This document shows positions 25,493 through 34,322 of a stretch of 64,000 bases of DNA, one piece after another. Where the stretch lies: positions 62,001 to 126,000 of the forward strand of contig NZ_RJMV01000004.1 in the NCBI RefSeq assembly GCF_003943735.1, given 5' to 3'. The DNA is from Streptococcus sanguinis (GTDB lineage: Bacteria; Bacillota; Bacilli; Lactobacillales; Streptococcaceae). A program made the translations under genes and the position numbers. How positions within the stretch are numbered: position 1 is the stretch's first letter; the number at the start of each line of letters is the position of its first letter. Below the pieces are notes generated by a model. That model worked only from the letters and a program-made list of their open reading frames with translations. It did no database searches and was not told where the DNA came from.

Positions 25493-26115
25493 TCTCTCTC
25501 ATCCCCTTTTTTTATTTCATCATTATATACCACATCTAAATCAGCGCTTCCTTTTGAATCTTTTTTAACCCCTTCAATCTGTTTATCTTGAATCAAAGCT
25601 TCAAGATTCTCATCTACTTTACGACTCACCGTAAGTTTAGCTTCTAGTGGCAGATGTTGAAAACCAGATACATCAATTAACTTTTCATCGCTAGTTCTTA
25701 ATTCAATGATTTCTTCATCCCAGCCATTAAAATCCATTCTTACATCCCAAACATTATTATAAGTTGGATAAGTAATATCTCCTATTGTTCCACCAAAATA
25801 TGCCTTATTTTGATTCTTATCATAAACAGAAAAAACAATATTAGCGCTGAACATAGTCTGTCCGTTTCCTCCTTGGACAAAAATTGGTGAAAACTCTATT
25901 TTACTGACACCAGAGTAATGCTCTTTAATGTAAGTTGCCAGTTGTTCTTCCAACAAACGAAATCCTCGTTTGTAAAGTTTCACTCCTTTGTCGTCTAAAA
26001 CGTCACTAACATTATATGGAGAGTTTTTGTGTTCAATCCATTTTGTCATACAATATACTCCTCCTGAAATTAAAACTATAAGAACTGCAATGATCGCAAA
26101 TTTTTTTTTCTTCAT
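25483..26115 (-). CDS. Putative immunity protein, membrane-anchored (locus 2, copy adjacent to toxin)
   Basis: 210 residues, N-terminal hydrophobic segment 5-23 then an outside-facing domain. No proper lipobox, although a Cys (GVYCM) lies at the end of the segment. Residues about 28-95 are nearly identical to the copy at 27114 (NSPYNVSDVLDDKG, KIEFSPIFVQGG), the rest is related but diverged. Its stop overlaps the effector start, the usual immunity-toxin arrangement in these loci. Good GAGGTAGG site. Family not recognised; a surface-facing neutraliser of the lipase is the likely role. Confidence 0.65.
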   Translation of the reverse strand: MKKKKFAIIAVLIVLISGGVYCMTKWIEHKNSPYNVSDVLDDKGVKLYKRGFRLLEEQLATYIKEHYSGVSKIEFSPIFVQGGNGQTMFSANIVFSVYDKNQNKAYFGGTIGDITYPTYNNVWDVRMDFNGWDEEIIELRTSDEKLIDVSGFQHLPLEAKLTVSRKVDENLEALIQDKQIEGVKKDSKGSADLDVVYNDEIKKGDEREWR

Positions 26116-26135
26116 TGTTTACCTACCTCACATCT

Positions 26136-26232
26136 TTATAAAAACGCTTTTATTTTTAATTATAGTATATCATAATATTTCTAGTCATACCATTATTTCT
26201 GGTCTCATTCATTTTTTATAAAAGCGCTCTTA
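26136..26232. repeat. Pair of TTATAAAARCGCTYTTA repeats in the immunity gene upstream region
   Basis: Two 17-bp near-identical copies, 26136-26152 and 26216-26232, 80 bp apart, flank the presumed promoter of the gene at 25483. Each has a weak cre-like core (AAARCGCTYTT) but misses the TG and CA ends of a good CcpA site. Confidence 0.35.
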
Positions 26233-26280
26233 ATTATCTGTTTATAATATATGGAGTCTTTTACATAAAGAAGTTTTATT

Positions 26281-26370
26281 TCAAATCCTATAAATAACTT
26301 CGCTTTCATTCTTTACGTCTTTCTTAAGATCTAACTACATTCTTCGAACTTCTTGATCAGACAAAATCAT
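26281..26370 (-). pseudogene. Decayed 5' end of a toxin gene after immunity copy 2
   Basis: Starting at 26370 the minus strand reads MILSDQEVRRM, then TAG, then LDLKKDVKNESEVIYRI and TGA. The intact effector starts MALTDENVQEL, then Q, V, then DILKIIKKKDEGGVYE, so similarity runs on both sides of the in-frame stop in one frame. It begins 2 nt behind the immunity stop. This is a toxin N-terminus that has lost everything after about 30 codons. Confidence 0.7.
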
Positions 26371-26371
26371 A

Positions 26372-26965
26372 TCATTCTTCTCCTTTGCTTAGCTTAACAT
26401 TGTAAATGATTTCAGCTTCTGGGCTTCCCTTTTCATCCTTAACAACATCTTTTAGCTGACCGACTTCTACTAACATTTGAATATTTATATCTATACTTTT
26501 TGCATCTGTTAATTTAGCTTCTTTAGGTAATTTCTTTGCATTCAAAACATCAATACTATTATCTTCTGAATCTAACAACTCAATTACTTCATTACCACTC
26601 CAATCAAAATCAAGAACAAGATCTGCTTCAATCCCAAAACTATTTGGGACATATTTTTTTATTTGCGTACCCAAAGTAGCGTTATCTCCATATTTATCAT
26701 AAATAGTCGGACGTACATAAGCATTCAGCATAGAAGATCCGTCATCCCCCGTAACATAAACTGGAGAAAATTCAATCTTCTCTATACCTTTATAGTGTTC
26801 TTTGATATAGGTTCCAATTTGTTCCTCTAAAAATCGAAAGCCTCGCTGATAGAGCTTGGTTGTTTTGAAACCTAAGTTGGGTTTAGTCAGTTTATTATAG
26901 ACAAAGATCCCACCAGATACCAAGACAAGAATAAGGACAAGTGTCGTAAAAATTTTTTTCTTCAT
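26372..26965 (-). CDS. Putative orphan immunity protein (locus 2, middle copy)
   Basis: 197 residues from ATG 26965 (GAGA site; the ATG at 27007 adds a non-membrane leader and lacks a site). N-terminal segment KKKIFTTLVLILVLVSGGIFV, then an outside-facing domain. It shares LYQRGFRFLEEQIGTYIKEHYKG and IEKIEFSPVYV spacing with its neighbours but lacks their NSPYNVSD segment and is the most diverged of the three. The following DNA holds a broken toxin start. Likely a retained immunity gene without its toxin. Confidence 0.6.
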   Translation of the reverse strand: MKKKIFTTLVLILVLVSGGIFVYNKLTKPNLGFKTTKLYQRGFRFLEEQIGTYIKEHYKGIEKIEFSPVYVTGDDGSSMLNAYVRPTIYDKYGDNATLGTQIKKYVPNSFGIEADLVLDFDWSGNEVIELLDSEDNSIDVLNAKKLPKEAKLTDAKSIDINIQMLVEVGQLKDVVKDEKGSPEAEIIYNVKLSKGEE

Positions 26966-27090
26966 CAGTCTCTTATGTTCTGTAAAAAATTTGTAATTAG
27001 AACGCATATATAAGGATTATAACAACAAGGTAAGATTCATAATGTTTATGACTTAACTTTTTGCAAATTATTAGCCTTGCTAAGCGTTAT

Positions 27091-27123
27091 TTAATATAAA
27101 CAATGCCATTCTATCAACGCCAT
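27091..27123 (-). pseudogene. Possible decayed toxin start after immunity copy 1
   Basis: The immunity stop region again contains the overlap ATGGCGTT used by the intact effector start (MAL), but the frame ends after MALIEWHCLY. Beyond the stop the same frame continues ITLSKANNLQKV, resembling SLSKAKKM near residue 111 of the effector. This would fit a deletion remnant. The match is short, so tentative. Confidence 0.4.
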
Positions 27124-27743
27124 TTGAAATGATCTCCTTTTCTAATTTGAGTATTAAATTTCACTTTAGCATTAGGGCTTCCGTTTTCATTCTTTTCTAT
27201 ATCCTTTATATGTCCAGCTTTAATCAAAGCTGATATATTATTATCAATTCGTTTGCTTGTTGATAATTTTGCTTTTTCAGGCAATTTCTCACTATTTGAG
27301 ATATTGAGATAGCCGTCATCCGACTTTATTTCAATAATTTCATTATCGTGCCCATCAAAGTTAAGTTGAATACTTCCACTACTTGTAAAACGCCCAAAAT
27401 CTTCTTCTCCAACAAAACGTCCCAAATAAGCCTTGTTACCATGATTATCATAAATGACAGGTACAATTGTTGCACGAAACATGCTCTGCCCATCCCCACC
27501 TTGAACAAAAATTGGTGAAAACTCAATTTTACTAACTCCTGAATAGTGTTCTTTGATGTAAGTCGCCAGTTGTTCTTCTAACAAACGAAATCCTCGTTTG
27601 TAAAGTTTTACTCCTTTATCGTCTAAAACATCACTAACATTATAGGGTGAGTTTTGGTGTTCAATCCACTTTCTCACACCAAAGATTCCACCTGGAATGA
27701 GAAGTACCAGAACTGCCAAGGTGAAAATGATCTTTTTCTTCAT
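27114..27743 (-). CDS. Putative orphan immunity protein (locus 2, first copy)
   Basis: 209 residues from ATG 27743 (GGAG 7 nt upstream). N-terminal membrane segment followed by an outside-facing domain; the first 90 residues are almost the same as in the copy at 25483, and both end in x-W-R, while the middle and C-terminal thirds differ. It is the first gene of the locus and has an extended -10 (TGTTATACT) at about 27802. The pattern of identical head and variable tail suggests recombination among copies. Immunity role is inferred. Confidence 0.6.
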   Translation of the reverse strand: MKKKIIFTLAVLVLLIPGGIFGVRKWIEHQNSPYNVSDVLDDKGVKLYKRGFRLLEEQLATYIKEHYSGVSKIEFSPIFVQGGDGQSMFRATIVPVIYDNHGNKAYLGRFVGEEDFGRFTSSGSIQLNFDGHDNEIIEIKSDDGYLNISNSEKLPEKAKLSTSKRIDNNISALIKAGHIKDIEKNENGSPNAKVKFNTQIRKGDHFKWR

Positions 27744-27868
27744 AAACATTCTCCATTATGTACTCATATAAAAATATATAAACTTTAACTCTACTCTTGT
27801 AGTATAACATAGTTAGTTGTAAGTTAAAACACAAAACAGAATGCTAACCATACTTGAGATTATACAAA

Positions 27869-27899
27869 AAAGACACGAAATAAATCGTACCTTTTTTAT
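27869..27899. terminator. Terminator after phoU
   Basis: AAAAAG-GT-ACGA TTTAT TCGT-GT-CTTTTT on the minus strand directly behind the phoU stop; symmetrical internal GT/GT mismatch, T-runs on both sides. Confidence 0.6.
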
Positions 27900-27901
27900 T
27901 A

Positions 27902-28555
27902 TTACAACTCAATAATTTTACCTGTTTCAAAGTAGACAACCCATTCACAGATATTCTTGGCATAATCGCCGATTCGTTCCAAGTAAGAGATAACTTGGAA
28001 GTAGTCACGGCCAGTTACAATCAGTTCTGGATTTTGTTTGATTTCCTCTGTAGCAAGATCGCGGATATCATCAAAATATTGGTTGATTTTCTCATCCATA
28101 GCTGCTACGGCATAAGCTTGGTCTACATTCCCATTGAGGTAGACGTTAAGAGTTTCTTCGACGAAATTCTTAACATCACGCCCCATCTTGCTGATGGCAT
28201 CCTCTACGGACTCGATGCGGACTTCTCCCTTCATCCGAACAGTCGCTTTGGCGATAGATACGGCATGGTCACCCATGCGTTCCAAGTCACTGCTGGCTTT
28301 CAGCACGGTGATAACGGTCCGCAAATCCTGAGACACAGGCTGTTGTAAGGCGATGATTTCCAGAGATTTTTTCTCCAGTTTGACCTCGTAGTCATTGACT
28401 TCAGCATCGTCTTCAATGACCTGACGAGCCAGTTCACGGTCATGCGTGACAAAGGCACGTACAGTCCGGTTAATCTGCGATAGAACTTCGTTTCCCATCG
28501 CGTAGAATTGATTATGAAGTTTTTCTAAATCTTCTTCAAATTGTACTCTAAGCAT
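27902..28555 (-). CDS. phoU: Phosphate transport regulator PhoU
   Basis: PhoU is a cytoplasmic helical-bundle protein that couples the Pst transporter to phosphate signalling and limits uptake. 217 residues, two three-helix repeats. Visible signatures are the metal-binding E-x-x-x-D-x-x-x-D type motifs (VIEDDAEVNDYEVKLE and the LERMGDHAVSIA / LERIGDYAKNICEW pair). The latter two, at about 90 and 195, mark the duplicated PhoU domains. Last gene of the pst operon, 14 nt after pstB2. Confidence 0.96.
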   Translation of the reverse strand: MLRVQFEEDLEKLHNQFYAMGNEVLSQINRTVRAFVTHDRELARQVIEDDAEVNDYEVKLEKKSLEIIALQQPVSQDLRTVITVLKASSDLERMGDHAVSIAKATVRMKGEVRIESVEDAISKMGRDVKNFVEETLNVYLNGNVDQAYAVAAMDEKINQYFDDIRDLATEEIKQNPELIVTGRDYFQVISYLERIGDYAKNICEWVVYFETGKIIEL

Positions 28556-28569
28556 AAGATTCCTTTCTG

Positions 28570-29328
28570 TTATCCGAATTTACCAGTAATATAGTCTTCG
28601 GTCTCTTTATGGGCTGGATTGAGGAATATCTTCTTGGTTTCATTAAATTCAATCAAGTCTCCACCAAGGAAGAAGCCTGTTTTTTCAGAAATCCGAGACG
28701 CCTGCTGCATGGAGCGAGTGACCAAAAGCATGGTATATTTGTCTTTTAGACTGTAGAGGGTTTCCTCGATTTTCCCAGCTGAGATTGGATCCAAGGCTGA
28801 TGTCGGCTCGTCCAAGAGAATGATCTTAGGACTAGTAGCTAGCACGCGGGCCACACAAACCCGTTGCTGCTGACCACCAGAAAGACCGATAGCGGAATCA
28901 TGCAGACGGTCCTTGACCTCGTCCCAGATAGAAGCACCAATAAGGGAGCGCTCTACTGCTTCGTCCAAAACTGCCTTGTCCTTGACACCATTAATCCGAA
29001 GTCCATAAACTACATTTTCATAGATAGTCATAGGAAAGGGATTGGGCTGCTGGAAGACCATTCCGATTTCCTTGCGAAGCTCTACCGTATCTGTCCTCGG
29101 ACCATAGATATTGTGACTGTTATAAATGACCGTTCCTGTAGTCGTTACTTCTGGATTCAGGTCGCCCATTCGGTTGATGGCCTTGAGCAAGGTTGACTTA
29201 CCTGAGCCTGACGGTCCAATCAAAGCTGTAATCTCATTTGGCATGAAATCAAGTGAAACGCTATTAAGGGCTTTCTTTTTATTATAATAAACCGACAAGT
29301 CCTTGACTTGCAAAATAGGTTCTGTCAT
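28570..29328 (-). CDS. pstB2: Phosphate ABC transporter ATP-binding protein, PstB2-like
   Basis: 252 residues, nucleotide-binding subunit for phosphate import. Walker [11 protein letters not shown] loop [10 protein letters not shown], signature LSGGQQQR, Walker [13 protein letters not shown]. Where other PstB proteins have THNMQQ, this one has VTRSMQQ: the switch histidine is replaced by Arg. The neighbouring PstB1 keeps the histidine, so the pair may function as an asymmetric heterodimer. Start taken at MTEP (29328) rather than 29343 for homology; a ribosome site AAGGAA precedes. Part of the pstSCAB1B2-phoU operon. Confidence 0.92.
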   Translation of the reverse strand: MTEPILQVKDLSVYYNKKKALNSVSLDFMPNEITALIGPSGSGKSTLLKAINRMGDLNPEVTTTGTVIYNSHNIYGPRTDTVELRKEIGMVFQQPNPFPMTIYENVVYGLRINGVKDKAVLDEAVERSLIGASIWDEVKDRLHDSAIGLSGGQQQRVCVARVLATSPKIILLDEPTSALDPISAGKIEETLYSLKDKYTMLLVTRSMQQASRISEKTGFFLGGDLIEFNETKKIFLNPAHKETEDYITGKFG

Positions 29329-29403
29329 ACGTTTTTCCTTCATTTTATTTTACATTCAACCAAAGACTAAGCTTGTTGAATCGTGATGAATATGGACAGC
29401 TGC

Positions 29404-30207
29404 TTAACCAAAATGACCTGAAACATAGTCATTAGTGGACTGAAGCTTGGCGTTTTGGAAAATATTAGCCGTCTTATCATACTCAATCAAGTCGCCCAGA
29501 TAGAAGAATCCAGTGTAGTCACTAGCACGGGCAGCCTGCTGCATATTGTGGGTCACAATGATAATGGTATAGTTATTCTTAAGTTCGAACATGGTTTCTT
29601 CCAGCTGCATGGTCGCAATCGGATCCAAGGCTGACGCTGGCTCATCCATGAGCAGAATGTTTGGCTTGACCGAGATAGCACGGGCAATGCAGAGCCGCTG
29701 CTGCTGACCGCCAGAGAGAGTCAGGGCTGACTTGTGCAAGTCATCTTTGACTTGGTCCCAAAGCGCCGCTTGCTTGAGCGAAGTCTCCACAATTTCATCT
29801 AGAACCTTTCTATCTCTGACACCAGCCCGTTCATGAGCAAAAGTGATATTTCGATAGATGGATTTGGCAAAAGGATTTGGCCGTTGGAAAACCATGCCGA
29901 TATGCTTGCGCATTTCATAAACATTGATTTCAGGGCGGTTGACATCAATCCCCTCATAGAGAATCTCTCCAGTCACATTGGCAATATCAATGGTATCGTT
30001 CATGCGGTTGAGGCTGCGAAGATAGGTTGATTTCCCTGATCCTGACGGGCCAATCAAAGCAGTGATTTTATTTTTTTCAAACTGCATATCAATGCCCTTG
30101 ATGGATTCCTTTTTACCATAGTAAACATGTAAATCCTTGGTTGACAGGGCTACCTTTTCTTCAGGAAAAGTAATGATATGTTTTTCATTCCAATTATATT
30201 CTGTCAT
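29404..30207 (-). CDS. pstB1: Phosphate ABC transporter ATP-binding protein, PstB1-like
   Basis: 267 residues. A short N-terminal extension (MTEYNWNEKHIITFPEEK) precedes the ABC core: Walker [14 protein letters not shown] loop VFQRPNPFAKS, signature [12 protein letters not shown], Walker B ILLMDEPASALD and an intact switch motif VTHNMQQAAR. It energises PstA/PstC. Ten nt separate it from the pstA stop. A 60-nt gap to pstB2 holds nothing recognisable. Confidence 0.95.
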   Translation of the reverse strand: MTEYNWNEKHIITFPEEKVALSTKDLHVYYGKKESIKGIDMQFEKNKITALIGPSGSGKSTYLRSLNRMNDTIDIANVTGEILYEGIDVNRPEINVYEMRKHIGMVFQRPNPFAKSIYRNITFAHERAGVRDRKVLDEIVETSLKQAALWDQVKDDLHKSALTLSGGQQQRLCIARAISVKPNILLMDEPASALDPIATMQLEETMFELKNNYTIIIVTHNMQQAARASDYTGFFYLGDLIEYDKTANIFQNAKLQSTNDYVSGHFG

Positions 30208-30217
30208 TTCTTCTCCT

Positions 30218-31102
30218 TTAAGCAGAGGTTAATTTCTTATGTAGATAGCTGCCCAGTTTGCGGGCTCCCAGATTGAAAATCAAAATGAAGATCAGGAGAA
30301 CTGCTGCTGAACCAGCAGAAACAGCCGTTCCATCAGGAATTGTTCCCTCGCTATTGACCTTCCAGATATGGACAGCCAAGGTTTCAGCCTGACGGAAGAT
30401 AGAGATAGGACTAGTGACACTGAAAATATTCCAGTTGGACCAGTCCAGAGCCGGAGCTGACTGACCTGCTGTATAAATCAAGGCTGCAGCCTCACCAAAG
30501 ATACGACCGGAAGCCAGTACAATCCCTGTTACAATACTAGGCAAAGCTTCTGGGATGACCACATGCAGGACCGTTTCCCAGCGAGAAATTCCCAAGGCCA
30601 AACCAGCTTCACGCTGGGTGTGGTGGACATGGCGCAGGCTATCTTCGACGTTCCGCGTCATCTGAGGCAGATTAAAGACTGTCAAAGCCAAGGCACCAGA
30701 AATGATTGAAAAGCCATACTCGAACTGGACAACAAAGATCAAATAACCAAAGAGCCCGACTACTACCGAAGGCAGTGAAGACAGAATTTCAATACAGGTG
30801 CGGACAAAGTTGGTCACTGGGCCTTTCTTAGCATACTCTGACAGATAAACCCCAGCCCCCATAGAAAGAGGCACAGAGATAATCAGAGTAATTACCAGCA
30901 GGAAGAAGGAATTGTATAGCTGAATCCCAATACCACCACCAGCTTGGTAAGAAGAGGATTTCCCTGTCAAGAAAGACCAGGAAACATGTGGCAGACCTCT
31001 AACTAAGATATAGAGGATGAGAGAGGCAAGGATGGCAACAATGATACTCGCTATTGTGTAGAGAACACCAGTCGCCAATTTATCTAATTTCTTAGCGTGC
31101 AT
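30218..31102 (-). CDS. pstA: Phosphate ABC transporter permease PstA
   Basis: 294 residues with six hydrophobic segments. The permease coupling loop is seen as EAGLALGISRWETVLHVVIPEALPSIVTG (EAA motif) and the first long loop carries YQAGGGIGIQLYNS, typical of PstA. Forms the membrane channel with PstC. Its start overlaps the pstC end by 11 nt. ATG at 31102. Confidence 0.96.
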   Translation of the reverse strand: MHAKKLDKLATGVLYTIASIIVAILASLILYILVRGLPHVSWSFLTGKSSSYQAGGGIGIQLYNSFFLLVITLIISVPLSMGAGVYLSEYAKKGPVTNFVRTCIEILSSLPSVVVGLFGYLIFVVQFEYGFSIISGALALTVFNLPQMTRNVEDSLRHVHHTQREAGLALGISRWETVLHVVIPEALPSIVTGIVLASGRIFGEAAALIYTAGQSAPALDWSNWNIFSVTSPISIFRQAETLAVHIWKVNSEGTIPDGTAVSAGSAAVLLIFILIFNLGARKLGSYLHKKLTSA

Positions 31103-32009
31103 AGTTTTTCTTACCTCTTTCTTTTGTAATTAGTTTAATCACACTGTTAAAGGCTAAGCTCATCATCAAGAGCACCAGAGCCAGAGACCAGAGAACGTTA
31201 TTATCCACTGTTCCCATAACGGTATTTCCGATTCCCATGGTCAAGACAGAGGTCAGTGTAGCTGCTGGTGTTGTCAAAGAGGTTGGAATCACCGCAGAGT
31301 TCCCAACAACCATCTGGATAGCTAGGGCTTCACCGAAGGCACGCGCCATTCCAAAGACTACAGCTGTAAAAATACCTGAGCGAGCAGCCTTGAGTGTTAC
31401 CCGCCAAATGGTCTGCCAGCGCGTTGCGCCCATAGCCAGACTAGCTTCACGGTAGTGGCGTGGCACAGCACGCAGACTGTCCGTCGTCATAAAGGTTACT
31501 GTCGGCAAAATCATGACAAAAAGCACAAAAATACCAGACAAAATCCCAAAACCAGTCCCGCCAAAGACTGTACGGACAAAAGGAACCACGATTTGCAGAC
31601 CGATAAATCCATAAACAACAGACGGAATACCAACTAAAAGTTCAATCGCCGGTTGCAATATCTTTGCTCCTTTTGGAGACACCTCTGTCATAAAGACAGC
31701 TGCACCAATCGCAAAGGGAGTTGCTATCAGGGCTGACAGAATGGTAACGATAAAAGAGCCTAAAATCATTGGCAGGGCACCGAATTCCTTACCAGAAGGA
31801 TTCCAGACACCACCAAAAAGAAAATCAAAAACATTAACGCCGTTGACAAAGAAAGTAGATAGACCTTTCTGAGCAACGAAGATTAGAATCATAGCCACAA
31901 TCACCACAATCAGTGACAGACAGGCAAAAGTTAGATAGCGGCCAAACTTCTCCAAGCGAGAATTTTTAGAAGGCGATAACAACTTTTTGGTTAATTCCTC
32001 ATTTTTCAT
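31092..32009 (-). CDS. pstC: Phosphate ABC transporter permease PstC
   Basis: 305 residues, six membrane segments after a cytoplasmic N-terminus. It has the PstC features [21 protein letters not shown] and an EAA-type loop [25 protein letters not shown]. It pairs with PstA. The ATG overlaps the pstS stop (ATGA arrangement), indicating coupled translation. Confidence 0.96.
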   Translation of the reverse strand: MKNEELTKKLLSPSKNSRLEKFGRYLTFACLSLIVVIVAMILIFVAQKGLSTFFVNGVNVFDFLFGGVWNPSGKEFGALPMILGSFIVTILSALIATPFAIGAAVFMTEVSPKGAKILQPAIELLVGIPSVVYGFIGLQIVVPFVRTVFGGTGFGILSGIFVLFVMILPTVTFMTTDSLRAVPRHYREASLAMGATRWQTIWRVTLKAARSGIFTAVVFGMARAFGEALAIQMVVGNSAVIPTSLTTPAATLTSVLTMGIGNTVMGTVDNNVLWSLALVLLMMSLAFNSVIKLITKERGKKNYAR

Positions 32010-32887
32010 TTTGAATCTCCTTCTATTGCTGTGACATTCCCATCAGCATCCTTGCTGACTTTCATATCGTTGATTGAGATATAGCCCATGCTAGTAACAA
32101 CGCCTTTTTGAACATCGTCTGACAGCATGTATTCCAGAAACTCAGCAGCCAGACCAGTCGGCTTGCCCAGTGTATACATATGCTCATAAGACCAGAGCGA
32201 CCAATTATTAGTAGCAACATTTTCAGCTGTTGGCTCATAGTTATTGAGTTTCAAGGTTTTTACAGACTCATCAACATAGGCAAAGGCTAGGTAAGAAATC
32301 GCACCAGGAGTTTGCGAAACGATATTTTTCACCATACCGTTGGAATCCTGTTCCTGACTCTGCACAGCTGATTTCCCATCCATGATGACACTGTCAAAGG
32401 TTGCGCGGGACCCAGAGCTAGCCGCACGATTGATAATTGAAATTTCCAAGTCTTTACCACCCAGCTCTTTCCAGTTGGTTATTTCACCAGTGAAAATTTT
32501 CTGCAGCTGCTCGGACGTCAGATTATCCACGTTCACTTCTTTATTAACAATCACAGCAATACCGGCCACAGCGACCTTATGGTCCACCAAGTCAGACGCT
32601 TTGATTCCTTCCTTCTCTTCAGCGAAAACATCAGAGTTCCCAATTTCAACAGCTCCTGACTGCACTTGAGACAGACCTGTGCCAGATCCCCCCCCCTGAA
32701 CATTGACAGTTTTACCGATGTTGTTAGAGCCAAAGTCATCAGCTGCTGCTTCAACTAAGGGCTGCAGAGCAGTTGACCCTACTGCTGTCATGGATTCACC
32801 ACGGTCAATCCAAGATGAGCAAGCTGATAAGGTGAGTCCTAAGCTCAGAGCTGTCAGCGCTAAAGCAAATTTTTTCAATTTGTTCAA
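32006..32887 (-). CDS. pstS: Phosphate-binding lipoprotein PstS (TTG start)
   Basis: Extracellular phosphate receptor of the Pst system. 293 residues: signal peptide with lipobox LSAC (Cys about 23), then [10 protein letters not shown], the [11 protein letters not shown] phosphate-binding loop, GNSDVFAEE and [21 protein letters not shown], the usual PBP type II contact segments. The start is TTG at 32887 with AAAGGAG seven nt upstream; no in-frame ATG fits. The phosphate-loop codons form a run of nine G (C on plus, 32688-32696). First gene of the operon. Confidence 0.95.
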   Translation of the reverse strand: MNKLKKFALALTALSLGLTLSACSSWIDRGESMTAVGSTALQPLVEAAADDFGSNNIGKTVNVQGGGSGTGLSQVQSGAVEIGNSDVFAEEKEGIKASDLVDHKVAVAGIAVIVNKEVNVDNLTSEQLQKIFTGEITNWKELGGKDLEISIINRAASSGSRATFDSVIMDGKSAVQSQEQDSNGMVKNIVSQTPGAISYLAFAYVDESVKTLKLNNYEPTAENVATNNWSLWSYEHMYTLGKPTGLAAEFLEYMLSDDVQKGVVTSMGYISINDMKVSKDADGNVTAIEGDSK

Positions 32888-33017
32888 AAGATTTCTCCTT
32901 TAATAAAATCAAGAGGATGGGAAGTATCTTTAGTATTTCTTACTTAGCAGAAAGAAGCTTTTTTCAATACATTCACATCTTCAACTATATCATATAATAC
33001 CAGCTTTTCCTAATATT

Positions 33018-34322
33018 TTATCTAAATCTCAGGCCTTTTGGGAAATAATTTTTCAGGGTTTTTCCAGTGACTTTTGCAAAGCCCAAACCATTACCGCCAA
33101 GGACTAGTTGGTACCAGCCGTTTAGCCGCGGTTCTGCCAGTTCAATCGTCTCTCCTGCCGCATATTTCTTGAAGTCCTGATTATTTATTTCAACTCTATT
33201 TAGAACTTCGCTGGGCTTTATAGCCAAGCCTAGGGCAAAGCTAGGCTCAAAGCGATTCTTCTTAAACGTTCCTAGATGCAAACCGTTACGGGCAATCTTT
33301 AGCTTGGAGAGGTCTGGCAATCCAGCTGGCAACAAATAAAGATTGTCCCCAAAGGTCTGCAAGTCTCCAGTCAAGACTGTTTTTAAATGCTTTGTCTCGA
33401 AATCCTGCCAGAGTTTTCTTTGCTCGCTCGTCAAGCGATGCTTAGCTGATTTAATCTTCTTGCAGCTATTCTCATCCGTAAAGCGAAAATGGGCTGCAAA
33501 CTGACCTTCACCTTTGAAGCGATGCGGATACATCCGAGCTGTCTCAGGAAAGCCAATTCCTTCAGTCATCCCGTTTATCTTAGGAATATCAATCAGTTCA
33601 AGAGGAAATTCATCCAGTAACCAGGCAACAATTTCTTCATTTTCTTCAGGAGCCCAAGTACAGGTCGAATAAACTAGGCGACCGTCCTTGGCAAGCATGC
33701 TCATAGCAGCTGTTAAAATCTCTCGCTGGAGCTGGGCGCATTGGGCTGGATAATCCGGAGTCCAATACTGAGTAGCATCCGGCTGCTTACGAAACATGCC
33801 CTCACCTGAGCAAGGTGCATCTAGCACAATCAAATCAAAATAACCTTCAAAGACCTGAGCCAGTCGGTCAGCAGATTCATTGGTAACAAGCACATTTCTG
33901 GCACCAAAGCGCTCAATGTTCTCCACTAAGATTTTTGAGCGTTTGCTGTTGATTTCATTGGAAACCAATAAGCCAGTATTATCTAAAAAAGATAAAAGAT
34001 GGGTGGACTTGCCACCTGGAGCCGCCGCCAAATCTAGGACCTTCATACCCTTAGATGGTGCTGCTATCTGAGCCACCATCTGAGCTGCTGGCTCCTGCGA
34101 ATAAACCAGACCAGTCACATGCTCAGCAGACTTGCCAGAAACCTTGCCATAAAAGCCCCAGTCTGTCTGAGGAATGGCATCTGAGAAATTCTGCTGGCCT
34201 TCTTTCAGAGGATTGCTGCGAAAGGCCGAAATCGGCTCCTCGTCAAAAGTCGCAAAAAAATCCGCCGCTTCTGCGCCTAAAATCTGCTCATATTTTTCTT
34301 TAAAACCTTTAGGAAAGTCCAT
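33018..34322 (-). CDS. rsmF: rRNA cytosine-C5 methyltransferase, RsmF type
   Basis: 434 residues of the NOL1/NOP2/Sun family, which methylates C5 of cytosine in 16S rRNA using SAM. Motif I is DLAAAPGGKSTHL, motif IV is DAPCSGEGMFRK with the release cysteine, and motif VI is YSTCTWAPEENEE with the catalytic cysteine. C-terminal RsmF-specific domains occupy residues about 280-434, ending VTGKTLKNYFPKGLR. The exact target base is not known here. ATG 34322 abuts the IMPase stop, so the two are translationally linked. Confidence 0.9.
   Translation of the reverse strand: MDFPKGFKEKYEQILGAEAADFFATFDEEPISAFRSNPLKEGQQNFSDAIPQTDWGFYGKVSGKSAEHVTGLVYSQEPAAQMVAQIAAPSKGMKVLDLAAAPGGKSTHLLSFLDNTGLLVSNEINSKRSKILVENIERFGARNVLVTNESADRLAQVFEGYFDLIVLDAPCSGEGMFRKQPDATQYWTPDYPAQCAQLQREILTAAMSMLAKDGRLVYSTCTWAPEENEEIVAWLLDEFPLELIDIPKINGMTEGIGFPETARMYPHRFKGEGQFAAHFRFTDENSCKKIKSAKHRLTSEQRKLWQDFETKHLKTVLTGDLQTFGDNLYLLPAGLPDLSKLKIARNGLHLGTFKKNRFEPSFALGLAIKPSEVLNRVEINNQDFKKYAAGETIELAEPRLNGWYQLVLGGNGLGFAKVTGKTLKNYFPKGLRFR

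Noticed and set aside
26136-26152. Perfect CcpA cre site
   Set aside because: Central ACGCT is present but the outer TG and CA are missing, so I list it only as a repeat with cre-like core.
23531-27743. T7SS core genes (esxA, essA-essC) within the accessory loci
   Set aside because: No WxG motif, FtsK-like ATPase or membrane channel protein is present in the window; only effector loci are.
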